Of a DNA stretch of 64,000 nucleotides, positions 16,971 to 24,899 are shown piece by piece; position 1 is the stretch's first letter; each line of letters opens with the position of its first letter. The DNA is from an uncultured Bacilli bacterium. GTDB taxonomy: Bacteria > Bacillota_I > Bacilli_A > RF39 > UBA660. The position numbers and the translations under genes were made by a program. The notes beneath the pieces were generated by a model. It had not been told where the DNA came from. It was given only the letters and a program-made list of their open reading frames with translations, and searched no databases. Where the stretch lies: NCBI GenBank assembly GCA_934168205.1, contig CAKPMX010000002.1, positions 186,001-250,000 on the forward strand, in the 5' to 3' direction.

Positions 16971-18101
16971 TTAACTATTTTGACAATGTATTCTTAATCC
17001 TTCAAACATAATATTTATACTTGCATTTATATCTCTATCATTTTCGCATCCGCAATTTAAACATGTCCAGTTTCTTACTCCTAAATTATTTGTTTCTTGT
17101 GTTATCTCATCACAATGACTACATTTTTTACTGCTTGGAAAATATGTATCTACTTGATAATAATATTTTCCAAGTAAATTACTTTTCCATTTCAGCATTT
17201 GGCATATTTTATTAAAACTGGCATCTAGTATATTTTTAGCTAAATTGTGATTACTACTCATTTCTTTAACGTTTAATTTTTCACTTACAATGATATCATG
17301 CTCTTTTACTATCTTATTTACAATATTTATTATATTATGTTTTCTACTATTTTTTATTTTACTATGAAGTCTTGCTATTTTTATTTTTGTTTTATAATAG
17401 TTGTTACTACCTCTTTCTTGTCTTGAAAGTTTTCTTTGTAATCTTTTTAATCTTTTTTCTCTTTTTAAAACATCTTTTGGGTTACTATACTTTTCTCCAT
17501 CGCTTGTTACAACTAAATCCTTTATTCCTAAATCAATTCCGACAATGTTACTTGGTGTTATCTTACTTAACACAGGTTCTACTTCTTCAAATATAATGCT
17601 TACATAATATTTATTTGTTGTCTCTTTTTCTACAGTAGCATTTATTATTCTACCATTAATTTTTTCTAATTTCCTATAGCCTCTAACATCTACAAACCCA
17701 AGTTTTGGTAATTTTATCTTTTTATTTTTTAAATCTAATATGATATTACTATACTCTTTTCCTTTATAAGTACTTTTAATACAAGTTGTTCTATAACTTT
17801 GTTTATTAAATTTACTTTTAAATCTTGGATAATTTGCTCTTTTAGAAAAATAATTTTTAAAACTATCTTCTAAATTAAAAACAGCACACCTCAAACTACA
17901 AGAGTCTACTTCCTTTAAGAATGGATATTCAATATATAAATCTTTTATTTCGCTACACATATCAAATGCTTTTATGTACCCTTGTTTCATACACTTATCT
18001 AAAAAATAGTTATAAATAAATCTAACACAGCCAAGTGTTTTATTAATGAGTATTTTTTGAGAAGTATTAGGATACAGTCTGAACTTATAAGCTTTATACA
18101 T
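16971..18101 (-). CDS. tnpB: RNA-guided transposon nuclease TnpB
   Basis: A 376-residue TnpB (OrfB) of the IS200/IS605 group, full length and apparently intact. RuvC residues are visible: Asp190 in VGIDLGIKD, Glu274 in IIVSEKLNV, and Asp355/Asp357 in ENDRDINAS. A four-Cys zinc ribbon (C327, C330, C347, C350) lies between the last two. The N-terminal helix-turn-helix part starts MYKAYKFRLYPN as usual. ATG 18101 was chosen because ATGGAGGTG lies just upstream; the longer in-frame reading to 18194 has no homology to the family start. No TnpA is encoded, so movement would need a transposase in trans. Confidence 0.92.
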   Translation of the reverse strand: MYKAYKFRLYPNTSQKILINKTLGCVRFIYNYFLDKCMKQGYIKAFDMCSEIKDLYIEYPFLKEVDSCSLRCAVFNLEDSFKNYFSKRANYPRFKSKFNKQSYRTTCIKSTYKGKEYSNIILDLKNKKIKLPKLGFVDVRGYRKLEKINGRIINATVEKETTNKYYVSIIFEEVEPVLSKITPSNIVGIDLGIKDLVVTSDGEKYSNPKDVLKREKRLKRLQRKLSRQERGSNNYYKTKIKIARLHSKIKNSRKHNIINIVNKIVKEHDIIVSEKLNVKEMSSNHNLAKNILDASFNKICQMLKWKSNLLGKYYYQVDTYFPSSKKCSHCDEITQETNNLGVRNWTCLNCGCENDRDINASINIMFEGLRIHCQNS

Positions 18102-18167
18102 ATGATACACCTCCATCTCTTGTCTTACTATATTATAATGCAAACATTTGTTTGTCAATGGCACAAT

Positions 18168-18214
18168 TATAAAAATTTTAAAAGTAAAAAGCAAATTCCT
18201 TATAAATAAAAAAG
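18168..18214. repeat. 3'-flank repeat, copy B
   Basis: About 47 bases matching 13925-13968 (shared TTTTAAAAGTA, TTATAAAT and AAAAAG blocks). It lies between the terminator of the collagen-like gene and the left end of the tnpB element. Confidence 0.55.
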
Positions 18215-18232
18215 AATAGTTTCTCTATTCTT
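18212..18232 (-). terminator. Terminator of the collagen-like gene
   Basis: Stem AAGAATAG / CTATTCTT with a five-base loop overlapping the stop codon at 18231, followed on the minus strand by TTTTATTTAT. Confidence 0.75.
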
Positions 18233-19364
18233 AATGTATTTTTGTTAAACTTAGCATTGCATTGGTACTCCCGTTAAAACTTATGTTAACGGTTTTAGAA
18301 GCTTTAGCATTTAGTGTTATAATATCATTTTTCTGTAATGAACAAATAGTTGAACCGGTTATACTATTAATCATTTGGGCGCTAAATTCACTTGTTACAC
18401 TGGCAGCTGGCTGTAATATATCGTTTGCTCTAACAGTTATAGTTATAGAACATTCTTCATTTGTTGCTCCCGCTAACAAAAACGATACTAAATATACTCC
18501 GTTTTCTTTTATTTTGATAGAATTATCATCTGGATATTCTGTAAGAAATGCCGGGCCTTTTTCTGGTAAAGAAATTAATGTATCGGTCGCTTGAGGTAAA
18601 TTCATTTGTGTTTCGGTCATTGAATATCTAATTCCATAAGAGGGAGTATATGATGTTCCTGGGGGCCCTGCTGGTCCGGCTGGACCTCTCTCTCCAACAT
18701 CGCCTTTATCACCTTTAGGAATCGAAAATGCCAAATGGTGAACCCAGTTCTCAAAAGTGTCCATTACTTGTGCTGGTTCTCCTGCGTCTAAAGTTTCAGT
18801 TTCGTCTATAGCAATATGCTCTGTTCTTCCTGTTTCTCCTGGCATTCCTCTTGGACCAGGATCTCCTTTTTCACCCTTTGGTAGTTTAAAATTTAAAACG
18901 ACATCTACTGGTGTTCCAACATTTATGACTTCAGCTTCTTTATCTGGCTCTGTTGTTTCAACATTACCAATTTGAATAGTTGATGGTCCTTGCGGTCCCT
19001 GTTCTCCTTTTTCTCCTTTTGGACCAGGATCACCTTTTTCTCCTTTTGACCCTTGAATTCCTGGAGGACCGGATTTTCCTTCTATTCCTTGTTGCCCTTT
19101 AGGTATTTTAAAAAGCAAAATCACGTCTTCGTTTGTTCCAATATTTTCTACTTTAGCGTCTTCAAAAAAATCTACAGTTTCTGTATTCCCTACCTTTATA
19201 CTTGCTGGTCCTGGTATTCCTCTTTCTCCTTTTGGACCAGGATCTCCTTTATCCCCTTTTGGCCCTTGCACATAGCAAAATATGCGTTTATTTTGTTCTT
19301 CTTGTATTTTTTTTTCAGACTTTTTGTAACCGTCATTACAATTACAGTTATTGTGCACTTTCAT
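18231..19364 (-). CDS. BclA-like collagen repeat protein, putative exosporium filament
   Basis: A 377-residue protein. After a Cys-rich start (HNNCNCNDGYKK) it alternates G-x-y collagen blocks with about 40-residue beta modules (NTETVDFFEDAKVENIGTN... and NVETTEPDKEAEVINVGT..., each ending in F-K-[IL]-P-K-G). The last 135 residues (from about YGIRYSMTETQ) look like the C1q/TNF-like trimerising head of BclA. There is no signal peptide, which fits a spore-surface protein made in the mother cell rather than a secreted adhesin. ATG 19364 is preceded by AAAGGGG; an in-frame TTG at 19385 has no ribosome site. A sigma-K-type promoter lies at 19418-19445. Confidence 0.8.
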   Translation of the reverse strand: MKVHNNCNCNDGYKKSEKKIQEEQNKRIFCYVQGPKGDKGDPGPKGERGIPGPASIKVGNTETVDFFEDAKVENIGTNEDVILLFKIPKGQQGIEGKSGPPGIQGSKGEKGDPGPKGEKGEQGPQGPSTIQIGNVETTEPDKEAEVINVGTPVDVVLNFKLPKGEKGDPGPRGMPGETGRTEHIAIDETETLDAGEPAQVMDTFENWVHHLAFSIPKGDKGDVGERGPAGPAGPPGTSYTPSYGIRYSMTETQMNLPQATDTLISLPEKGPAFLTEYPDDNSIKIKENGVYLVSFLLAGATNEECSITITVRANDILQPAASVTSEFSAQMINSITGSTICSLQKNDIITLNAKASKTVNISFNGSTNAMLSLTKIH

Positions 19365-19417
19365 TTCCCCTTTCTTTTGTTGCAAATAGTAAACAAATTA
19401 TAATATTTTTTATATTT

Positions 19418-19445
19418 TAATTTATGCTAAAGAAAATAAGATGTG
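19418..19445 (-). promoter_or_regulatory. Sigma-K-type promoter of the collagen-like gene
   Basis: On the minus strand CAC (19443-19445), 16 bases, then CATAAATTA (19418-19426). This fits the late mother-cell sigma-K pattern MAC-N16/17-CATANNNTA. It lies about 55 bases before the start codon and no convincing sigma-A promoter is seen in its place. Confidence 0.6.
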
Positions 19446-19456
19446 CAATTAAATAA

Positions 19457-19494
19457 CAAAGCAAGAGACATATTGAAAGTTGTCTCTTGCTTTG
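19457..19494 (-). terminator. Strong terminator after the DUF2974 gene
   Basis: Fourteen-base perfect stem CAAAGCAAGAGACA / TGTCTCTTGCTTTG with a ten-base loop. Confidence 0.85.
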
Positions 19495-19502
19495 TTTTGT
19501 TT

Positions 19503-20540
19503 TTATTTATCGTCTTTTATATAGGTTGCTTTTATCATAGTATCAATAATAGTGTCTAAATATTCTTTAACTTCTGTGTCTACGCTACGCATATTTTTAT
19601 AGAAGTCTTTTAAATCAGTTAAGTTGAAATTGATTCCTTCTTTGTAATCATTTGGCAAGTTTTTAAAAATTGTTTCAAATGTTTCTTTTACTTTTTCTTG
19701 GTTTAATTTTTCAAAGGCAACTGTTGTTGTTTCGTGTAGTTGTTTACTGATACTAGAAAGATTTCCATTAACGAAATGTTCGCCAAAGATACACCAAGAA
19801 TTTGGATAATGTTCGTTAAAGGCTTTTTCAGTGCTTTTTACTACTTTATAATCTTTGTTATTTAATATTGTTCCAACTACTGATCCAGTTGGGATAATAT
19901 TTTCTAGTTTATTATACAAGCGTTTGAATTTGGCACTTTCATATTCTTCTTTTCTAAAGCCTGGACCATCAAAATTATAAATTGTTCGTATTTTCTTATA
20001 TATATCATCGTTTATGGTCATAACACTTGCCATAGCTAGATTTCCACCTTTAGAATGACCTGTTATGTAGATGTTTTCATCACTTGGTGAAATGGCAGTA
20101 GATAAATATTTTTGAGCTAGGACTTGAGTATTCGTTGGATATTGATATCCTAGGCGAAGATTTTCTATCCAGCCTATTAAAGAGCCATCTGTACCTTTAA
20201 ACGATACTATCGTATTATTGCTTATTCTAAATGTTACAGCAGCAAACTGAGTATCATCATTTTTGATATTTTGATAGTCAGATACAGATAAGTCTTGATA
20301 CCTTTTAGAGTCTTTTACAATATCTAGTAATTCATAAGCAATTGGTGCCATAACACCTGGAGCACTCTCTTTATAATTATTTACATATTCAAAGAAATCA
20401 TTTATTTTCTTTTTACCAGAAAAAGATGGGGCTGAGACATATATTAAAATGGCACAAAGTAAATTATCCATAGCATTCCAGTGAACATCTTTTATAGTTG
20501 TATCCTTATAGTAATTTAAATAATCTTTTATAGTATACAT
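19503..20540 (-). CDS. DUF2974 (Mbeg1-like) alpha/beta hydrolase
   Basis: A 345-residue cytoplasmic protein of the Mbeg1-like lipase-fold family. The nucleophile elbow is G-H-S-K-G-G near 165-170 (YITGHSKGGNLAMA), with FKGTDGSLIGWIENL near 115-130 as the oxyanion-side segment and a candidate His in GEHFVNG. Substrate unknown; lipase or esterase activity is inferred from the fold. The gene is transcribed alone from a TTGACA promoter and ends at a strong terminator. Confidence 0.82.
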   Translation of the reverse strand: MYTIKDYLNYYKDTTIKDVHWNAMDNLLCAILIYVSAPSFSGKKKINDFFEYVNNYKESAPGVMAPIAYELLDIVKDSKRYQDLSVSDYQNIKNDDTQFAAVTFRISNNTIVSFKGTDGSLIGWIENLRLGYQYPTNTQVLAQKYLSTAISPSDENIYITGHSKGGNLAMASVMTINDDIYKKIRTIYNFDGPGFRKEEYESAKFKRLYNKLENIIPTGSVVGTILNNKDYKVVKSTEKAFNEHYPNSWCIFGEHFVNGNLSSISKQLHETTTVAFEKLNQEKVKETFETIFKNLPNDYKEGINFNLTDLKDFYKNMRSVDTEVKEYLDTIIDTMIKATYIKDDK

Positions 20541-20587
20541 AATTTCACCTCTTGTTTATTATATGAATTAAGTATCATTCTTTTTAG

Positions 20588-20617
20588 AAGATAACATAAT
20601 AATTATTGATTTGTCAA
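20588..20617 (-). promoter_or_regulatory. Sigma-A promoter of the DUF2974 gene
   Basis: TTGACA (20612-20617) and TATCTT (20588-20593) on the minus strand with 18 bases between, about 48 bases before the start codon. Confidence 0.55.
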
Positions 20618-20648
20618 TGTCTCAAAAAGTAATTGTTAGTAAAAGAAA

Positions 20649-20667
20649 AAGGCAAACGTATTGCCTT
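20649..20667 (-). terminator. Terminator of the ABC-2 operon
   Basis: Stem AAGGCAA / TTGCCTT with a loop of five bases, overlapping the permease stop codon and followed by TTTTTC on the minus strand. Confidence 0.75.
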
Positions 20668-22273
20668 AAACATTTATACTTTTATATTCCTTAGGTCCTT
20701 TTACTAATAATACTTTATATAATACTAAGGTTATAATGCTGATAAGTAGTGAATGAATAATGGTTAAATGGTCGATTTTTAAGTAATCACTAAAGTATCC
20801 TATTAATAACATACTTATTATAAATATGGCCATTCCGATAAATACTGATAACATACTACTCATGCTTTGTTTAACTACTTCTGTATCATTTGAGGCATTC
20901 ATTTTAGGATACTTTAAATTGATAAGTAATCCTATTACAGCACTTAGTATTACTGATGAAAAACTTGTAATAATTAGTGAAATCATTGATAATATACTTG
21001 GATGATATACAATCACATAAATTATATCGGCAAATAATATAAATGGTAATTCTATTATCATACACATAAGTATTTTAGCATTTAATATCGTTGTTTCTTT
21101 TACAGGAAGACTTTTTGTTATATTAATAGTTTTTCCTTCTAGTGAAATGCTGGATGAAGTTATAGATGTTATTGTACCAGTGAATAGAATTAAGCCATAG
21201 AATAATAATGATATAGTAGTATTAATATCTATTTCGGTATTTTTTAGTATTATTTTAAAGGCTTCATCACCTTTTATACAAATGGCGATAGATATTACTA
21301 GAATAATTATTAAGCCAAAACAAGTATTTAGCATATATACTGGTGATGAAAAGTATCTTTTTAATTCTTTTTTTGTAAGAGATATAATTGGACTATTTTG
21401 TTTAACTAAATCCTTTTTAGTTATTTTTTTAGATTTTGTCGCGGTCTCTTTTGATTTAAATATAATTTTAAAATAGAATTTCGCACCAATATATATGAAT
21501 ATTATCATTGGAACTATGTTGATTAGAATTAGTTTAATTAAAGTTATAATATCAAAATCGTTAATTAAGCTGATATATGTTCCGATAGGATAATATATTC
21601 TAGTAAGAAAGTCATTAATACCTTGAGCTTTTGTAGCAATATCTTTAACAAATGAATCAAGGTTTAAACTAGCAAAATAGATAGCCGTAAAAATAATTAA
21701 AGAAAGAAGAGTCTGAATTATTTTCTTTGACTTAAATCTACTTGAAATCATTTTTACTAAGTAACCTAGAATACTAGAGACAACGGTTGGTATTAATGGT
21801 AAGAGAATTGACATTAGTAATGACAATAAGTAAAAGTTAATTCCTGGTTTTTCAAATATTATGTATACTACAAATGCTGGTAGTAAAAACATTAAATTGT
21901 ATATATACTGAAAAATAATTAATTTAAGTATTCTAATTGATAATATGTATGCCTTTTTGATAGGTAGTGAAAATAGTAAGTCGTTGTCTTTTGCTTCAAA
22001 AAGAATTCCTTGTGATTTATATATTCCTGAGAAAAATGTTAGAACTGTTACTATAGCTAGGAACATTGTTAGCATAATGTATGTTAAATTAACTTTGTGT
22101 AATGGTTCTGCTAGCATGTAGGCATAGAATCCAATGGATGTTGCGACTACAAGGAATAAAAATACTGGGAAGAGAAATCTTTTTAGTTTACTGGAGTTTT
22201 TCTTGGTGTTATATTTAAAAAGATTCATATCTTGGCTTAGAGCTGCTTTTAGTAATGAGAAAAATTTTTTCAT
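20666..22273 (-). CDS. ABC-2 type exporter permease
   Basis: A 535-residue polytopic membrane protein with about twelve hydrophobic helices in two halves (about 35-55, 65-90, 110-220, 245-270, then 315-340, 355-375, 400-525). It resembles large Firmicute ABC permeases that work with a single ATPase. Its ATG overlaps the stop of the ATPase gene (ATGA at 22270-22273), which strongly suggests one complex. Substrate unknown; exporters of this kind handle peptides or antibiotics. Confidence 0.78.
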   Translation of the reverse strand: MKKFFSLLKAALSQDMNLFKYNTKKNSSKLKRFLFPVFLFLVVATSIGFYAYMLAEPLHKVNLTYIMLTMFLAIVTVLTFFSGIYKSQGILFEAKDNDLLFSLPIKKAYILSIRILKLIIFQYIYNLMFLLPAFVVYIIFEKPGINFYLLSLLMSILLPLIPTVVSSILGYLVKMISSRFKSKKIIQTLLSLIIFTAIYFASLNLDSFVKDIATKAQGINDFLTRIYYPIGTYISLINDFDIITLIKLILINIVPMIIFIYIGAKFYFKIIFKSKETATKSKKITKKDLVKQNSPIISLTKKELKRYFSSPVYMLNTCFGLIIILVISIAICIKGDEAFKIILKNTEIDINTTISLLFYGLILFTGTITSITSSSISLEGKTINITKSLPVKETTILNAKILMCMIIELPFILFADIIYVIVYHPSILSMISLIITSFSSVILSAVIGLLINLKYPKMNASNDTEVVKQSMSSMLSVFIGMAIFIISMLLIGYFSDYLKIDHLTIIHSLLISIITLVLYKVLLVKGPKEYKSINV

Positions 22274-22983
22274 TTTCTATCACCTAGTTCTAGGAATACT
22301 CTTTCTAGTGACTCATCGCCTTTAATATCTTTCATTTTTCCTGATTTTACAATTTTACCAGATTTTATTATCGCAACATGGTCACATAATTTTTCAGCTA
22401 CATCTAAAATGTGAGTTGAAAAGAAAATTGTTTTTCCTTCTTTGGCCATAGACTTCATTAATTCTTTCATATCATAAACGGCTTGAGGATCAAGGCCAAC
22501 AAATGGTTCATCCATTATTAATACTTTTGGATCATGGGCTAAGGCAGCAATTAGAGCTACTTTTTGTTTCATACCATGAGAAAAACTTGATATATCGTCA
22601 TTTAATTTATCTGTTAGTTCAAACATTTTAGCGTACTTTTCGATATTTTCTTTTCTTTTACTTGTTGAAATATCATACATGTCACAGACAAAATTAATAA
22701 AATCTATAGCCTTCATGTTTTCATAAAGATCTGGATTATCCGGTACATAAGCCATATCTAATTTACAACCAATTGGATCTTCTTTTATTGACTTACCATA
22801 GATAGTTATATCTCCTTCTTCAAAGTCTAAAATTCCCACAATAGACTTTATCATAGTTGTTTTACCGGCTCCATTATGACCTATGAAGGCAAATATCTCA
22901 CCTGATGCTATTTTTAAACTAACATTATCTAATGCTTTTTTGGTACCATTATAGGTTTTACTTACATTTTTAATTTCTATCAT
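22270..22983 (-). CDS. ABC exporter ATP-binding protein
   Basis: A 237-residue ATPase with Walker A GHNGAGKTT near 32-40, signature FSHGMKQ near 130 (LSGGQ-type with Ser-His replacing Gly-Gly, common in this subfamily), Walker B VLIMDEP near 153 and the H-loop FFSTHIL near 188. ATG 22983 is used because AAAGAGGTA precedes it; an in-frame codon at 23004 lacks a ribosome site. A 16-base palindrome lies about 40 bases upstream and may be the operator. Forms an ABC-2 exporter with the next gene. Confidence 0.88.
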   Translation of the reverse strand: MIEIKNVSKTYNGTKKALDNVSLKIASGEIFAFIGHNGAGKTTMIKSIVGILDFEEGDITIYGKSIKEDPIGCKLDMAYVPDNPDLYENMKAIDFINFVCDMYDISTSKRKENIEKYAKMFELTDKLNDDISSFSHGMKQKVALIAALAHDPKVLIMDEPFVGLDPQAVYDMKELMKSMAKEGKTIFFSTHILDVAEKLCDHVAIIKSGKIVKSGKMKDIKGDESLERVFLELGDRK

Positions 22984-23024
22984 ACTATACCTCTTTCTAA
23001 TCATGTAATTGTATTTTTAATCAT

Positions 23025-23040
23025 TGTATCACATGATACA
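23025..23040. promoter_or_regulatory. Perfect palindrome upstream of the ABC-2 operon
   Basis: TGTATCACATGATACA is a near-perfect two-fold symmetric site (TGTATCA and TGATACA around a CA centre), placed 42 bases before the ATPase start codon and overlapping a TACAAT box. This is the size and position expected for a GntR- or MarR-type operator; no such regulator is adjacent. Confidence 0.5.
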
Positions 23041-23058
23041 TTATTTGTATAGTATATT

Positions 23059-23601
23059 TTATTTTTCTTTACTTCTATCTAGACCATTAATATAGGCATT
23101 GAATTGTTGAAATGACAAACCTGGTTCAACTTCAAAGAATTCTGTTACTGGTCTTGAGACACCATTAGCCATTTTTTCATAGTAATTATTAATTTCTTTA
23201 ATGGCTTTTTCTTCATTTTCAAAGTCATATATACCGACTCTTTCCCAGTTAGGATGTTCTATTTGATATACTTTATCATCTTGATAGTATAAGACAAAGC
23301 AGTGCATATGTTCATCCTGGTCTAGATCATTGAAATCATCTTTTTCATATACTCGTGTACAAAACATTTTGTTTTTTATTCCTAGATTATCAAGCAATGT
23401 GTGCATTAAATAAACTTGTTCTATACATGTACCAAGTCCATGAGTAATAGTTTCTTCTATGCTGGAAATTCGATATAATCTTCTAAAGTTTTTCATATTT
23501 CCTACATGTTCTTCATTATTAATATCTAACCAGCCATATTTAATGTGTCCTTTCATGTATTCCAATATGTCATTAGGTGTTTTAATTTCTTTTATTTCCA
23601 T
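23059..23601 (-). CDS. Transglutaminase-like protein
   Basis: A 180-residue protein of the transglutaminase-like cysteine protease superfamily: the Cys lies in THGLGTCIEQVYLMHTLL (about residue 59), the His in EHMHCFVLYY (about 99), with a downstream acidic position in YQIEHPNW. Stand-alone cytoplasmic members of this size are common in Firmicutes and have no fixed substrate. Thirteen bases separate it from the upstream Nudix gene, so they share an operon. Confidence 0.7.
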   Translation of the reverse strand: MEIKEIKTPNDILEYMKGHIKYGWLDINNEEHVGNMKNFRRLYRISSIEETITHGLGTCIEQVYLMHTLLDNLGIKNKMFCTRVYEKDDFNDLDQDEHMHCFVLYYQDDKVYQIEHPNWERVGIYDFENEEKAIKEINNYYEKMANGVSRPVTEFFEVEPGLSFQQFNAYINGLDRSKEK

Positions 23602-23613
23602 AATTTGTTCTCC

Positions 23614-24099
23614 TTATTTAATTTCTTCTAATAATTTCTTAAACATTAAGCCATGAGATTTAGTTATTTGTTCTTTTTCTATTAAATTTAAGATTTCATT
23701 TTCTGATAAATAAGAAACACTTTCTACTTCTTCTGCTTGAAGTTTTAAAGAACTAATATCGATGCCTTTTTCTAAATAGTATATGTCACCAAATGGTATG
23801 CCAAATAAGATACTACCAATATACTTTATATTTTCATTTGAAATATCTAGGTTTAGTTCTTCTTTTACCTCTCTAATTATTGCTTCTTTGGATGTTTCAT
23901 TATATAAAACATGGCCACCTGTTGTTGAAAAACGTGAACCTTTTTCTTTAGAAGTTTTTTGTATTAAATATTTACCCTCAGAATTTTTTATAAAAATTAC
24001 AGTAACTAAAATATGTTCATCGTCCAGCAGGCTCTCACCTCTTACTATTTTTTTGTTTAGTTTTTTCTTGTTACTGTCATATACATTTAAATACTCCAT
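23614..24099 (-). CDS. Nudix hydrolase
   Basis: A 161-residue Nudix protein. The box is complete (GGHVLYNET...AIIREVKEELNL, about 63-86), with REVKEE intact. It belongs to the same N-terminal YDSNKKKLNK type as the Nudix protein at 5753. ATG 24099 is preferred because AGAGG lies nine bases upstream; the ATG at 24108 directly abuts that ribosome site. Substrate not predictable. Confidence 0.85.
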   Translation of the reverse strand: MEYLNVYDSNKKKLNKKIVRGESLLDDEHILVTVIFIKNSEGKYLIQKTSKEKGSRFSTTGGHVLYNETSKEAIIREVKEELNLDISNENIKYIGSILFGIPFGDIYYLEKGIDISSLKLQAEEVESVSYLSENEILNLIEKEQITKSHGLMFKKLLEEIK

Positions 24100-24111
24100 A
24101 TTATCCATCCT

Positions 24112-24750
24112 CTATTTAAAATTAACATAGTTAAAGCCTAATTTACTATATACGTCGTACGCTCTTGGTAAGTGAAAGATTCTAGCAAAAAGCAAGTTGT
24201 AAAATTCATCGATTAAAATTATTGAACATAAAGTGATGCTAAGGATTAAGAAATTTTTCTTTTTCATCTTTTTAGCTAGGTAAAAACAAAATGGTATTAT
24301 TACATACATTAGTAATAATGCTGATAGTCCAAAAAATAAGACACTTCTTAAACAAACAAAACCATTGATGTTACCAAAATTAAATATTTCTTGATTATAG
24401 TCCCAACATCTTTTTCCATTTCCAATTATATACATGCCAAGTCCTGAAAAATATTCTAAAATTCCAGTTGAGAAAAAGCTTATTAGGAATACTTTCCATG
24501 GTTTCTTTCTATGTTTATAAGTTAATAGATAAATCATGATAGATCCTGTTGCATAAATATTTATCCATGGCAAGAAGTTACCTCCTCGCCAGTAGAATTC
24601 TTTCATACCACCATTAAAATAATAAAATATAAATTCGTATAGGAATCCAAATATTCCGGTTATTACTATTACAAGGCAAAATATGCCGATCATTGTTTCC
24701 TTATCAAATGAATGATCTTTGTTCAAATACTCATTAAATCTTTTTTTCAT
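24112..24750 (-). CDS. CmpB-type (putative ABC transporter type IV) membrane protein
   Basis: A 212-residue protein with five or six membrane helices, matching the PF06541 family: EFIFYYFNGG...YWRGGNFLPWINIYATGS, then GILEYFSG, KRCWDYN and NGFVCLRSVLFFGLSALL are the hallmark segments. The family name is historical; no transport partner is encoded here. The start is ambiguous: ATG 24750 lies 11 bases and GTG 24759 two bases from GGGAG. It leads the operon with the Nudix and transglutaminase-like genes. Confidence 0.75.
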   Translation of the reverse strand: MKKRFNEYLNKDHSFDKETMIGIFCLVIVITGIFGFLYEFIFYYFNGGMKEFYWRGGNFLPWINIYATGSIMIYLLTYKHRKKPWKVFLISFFSTGILEYFSGLGMYIIGNGKRCWDYNQEIFNFGNINGFVCLRSVLFFGLSALLLMYVIIPFCFYLAKKMKKKNFLILSITLCSIILIDEFYNLLFARIFHLPRAYDVYSKLGFNYVNFK

Positions 24751-24846
24751 ACTGCTCACTACTCCCTTATTTTTTTATTATATCATACCTTTTATTATTG
24801 TTTTTGTAAATTAACATTTTAATTTTTAAGAATATTTCTATCTTCA

Positions 24847-24875
24847 TTGACTTTAACTGTTCGCTTTGTTACAAT
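24847..24875 (+). promoter_or_regulatory. Sigma-A promoter of the Asn/Gln-rich membrane protein gene
   Basis: TTGACT (24847-24852), 17 bases, TACAAT (24870-24875), with ribosome site AAAGGAG and ATG at 24900. Confidence 0.7.
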
Positions 24876-24899
24876 CTAATTATAGTAAAGGAGTAGAAT

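Larger units (their letters stand above)
16790..18165 (-). mobile_element. IS200/IS605-type element carrying only tnpB
   Basis: Approximate limits. The element has tnpB but no tnpA. Both ends carry short subterminal hairpins: 16842-16859 (GACAAAT / ATTTGTC) at the right end after tnpB, and 18141-18154 (CAAAC / GTTTG) at the left end. As expected for this family there are no long terminal inverted repeats. It lies between the collagen-like gene and the adhesin gene. Exact ends need comparison with an empty site; the right end lies somewhere between 16775 and 16841. Confidence 0.75.

Noticed and set aside
20666..22983. Bacteriocin immunity or lantibiotic cluster around the ABC-2 exporter
   Set aside because: No precursor peptide, modification enzyme or two-component pair is adjacent.
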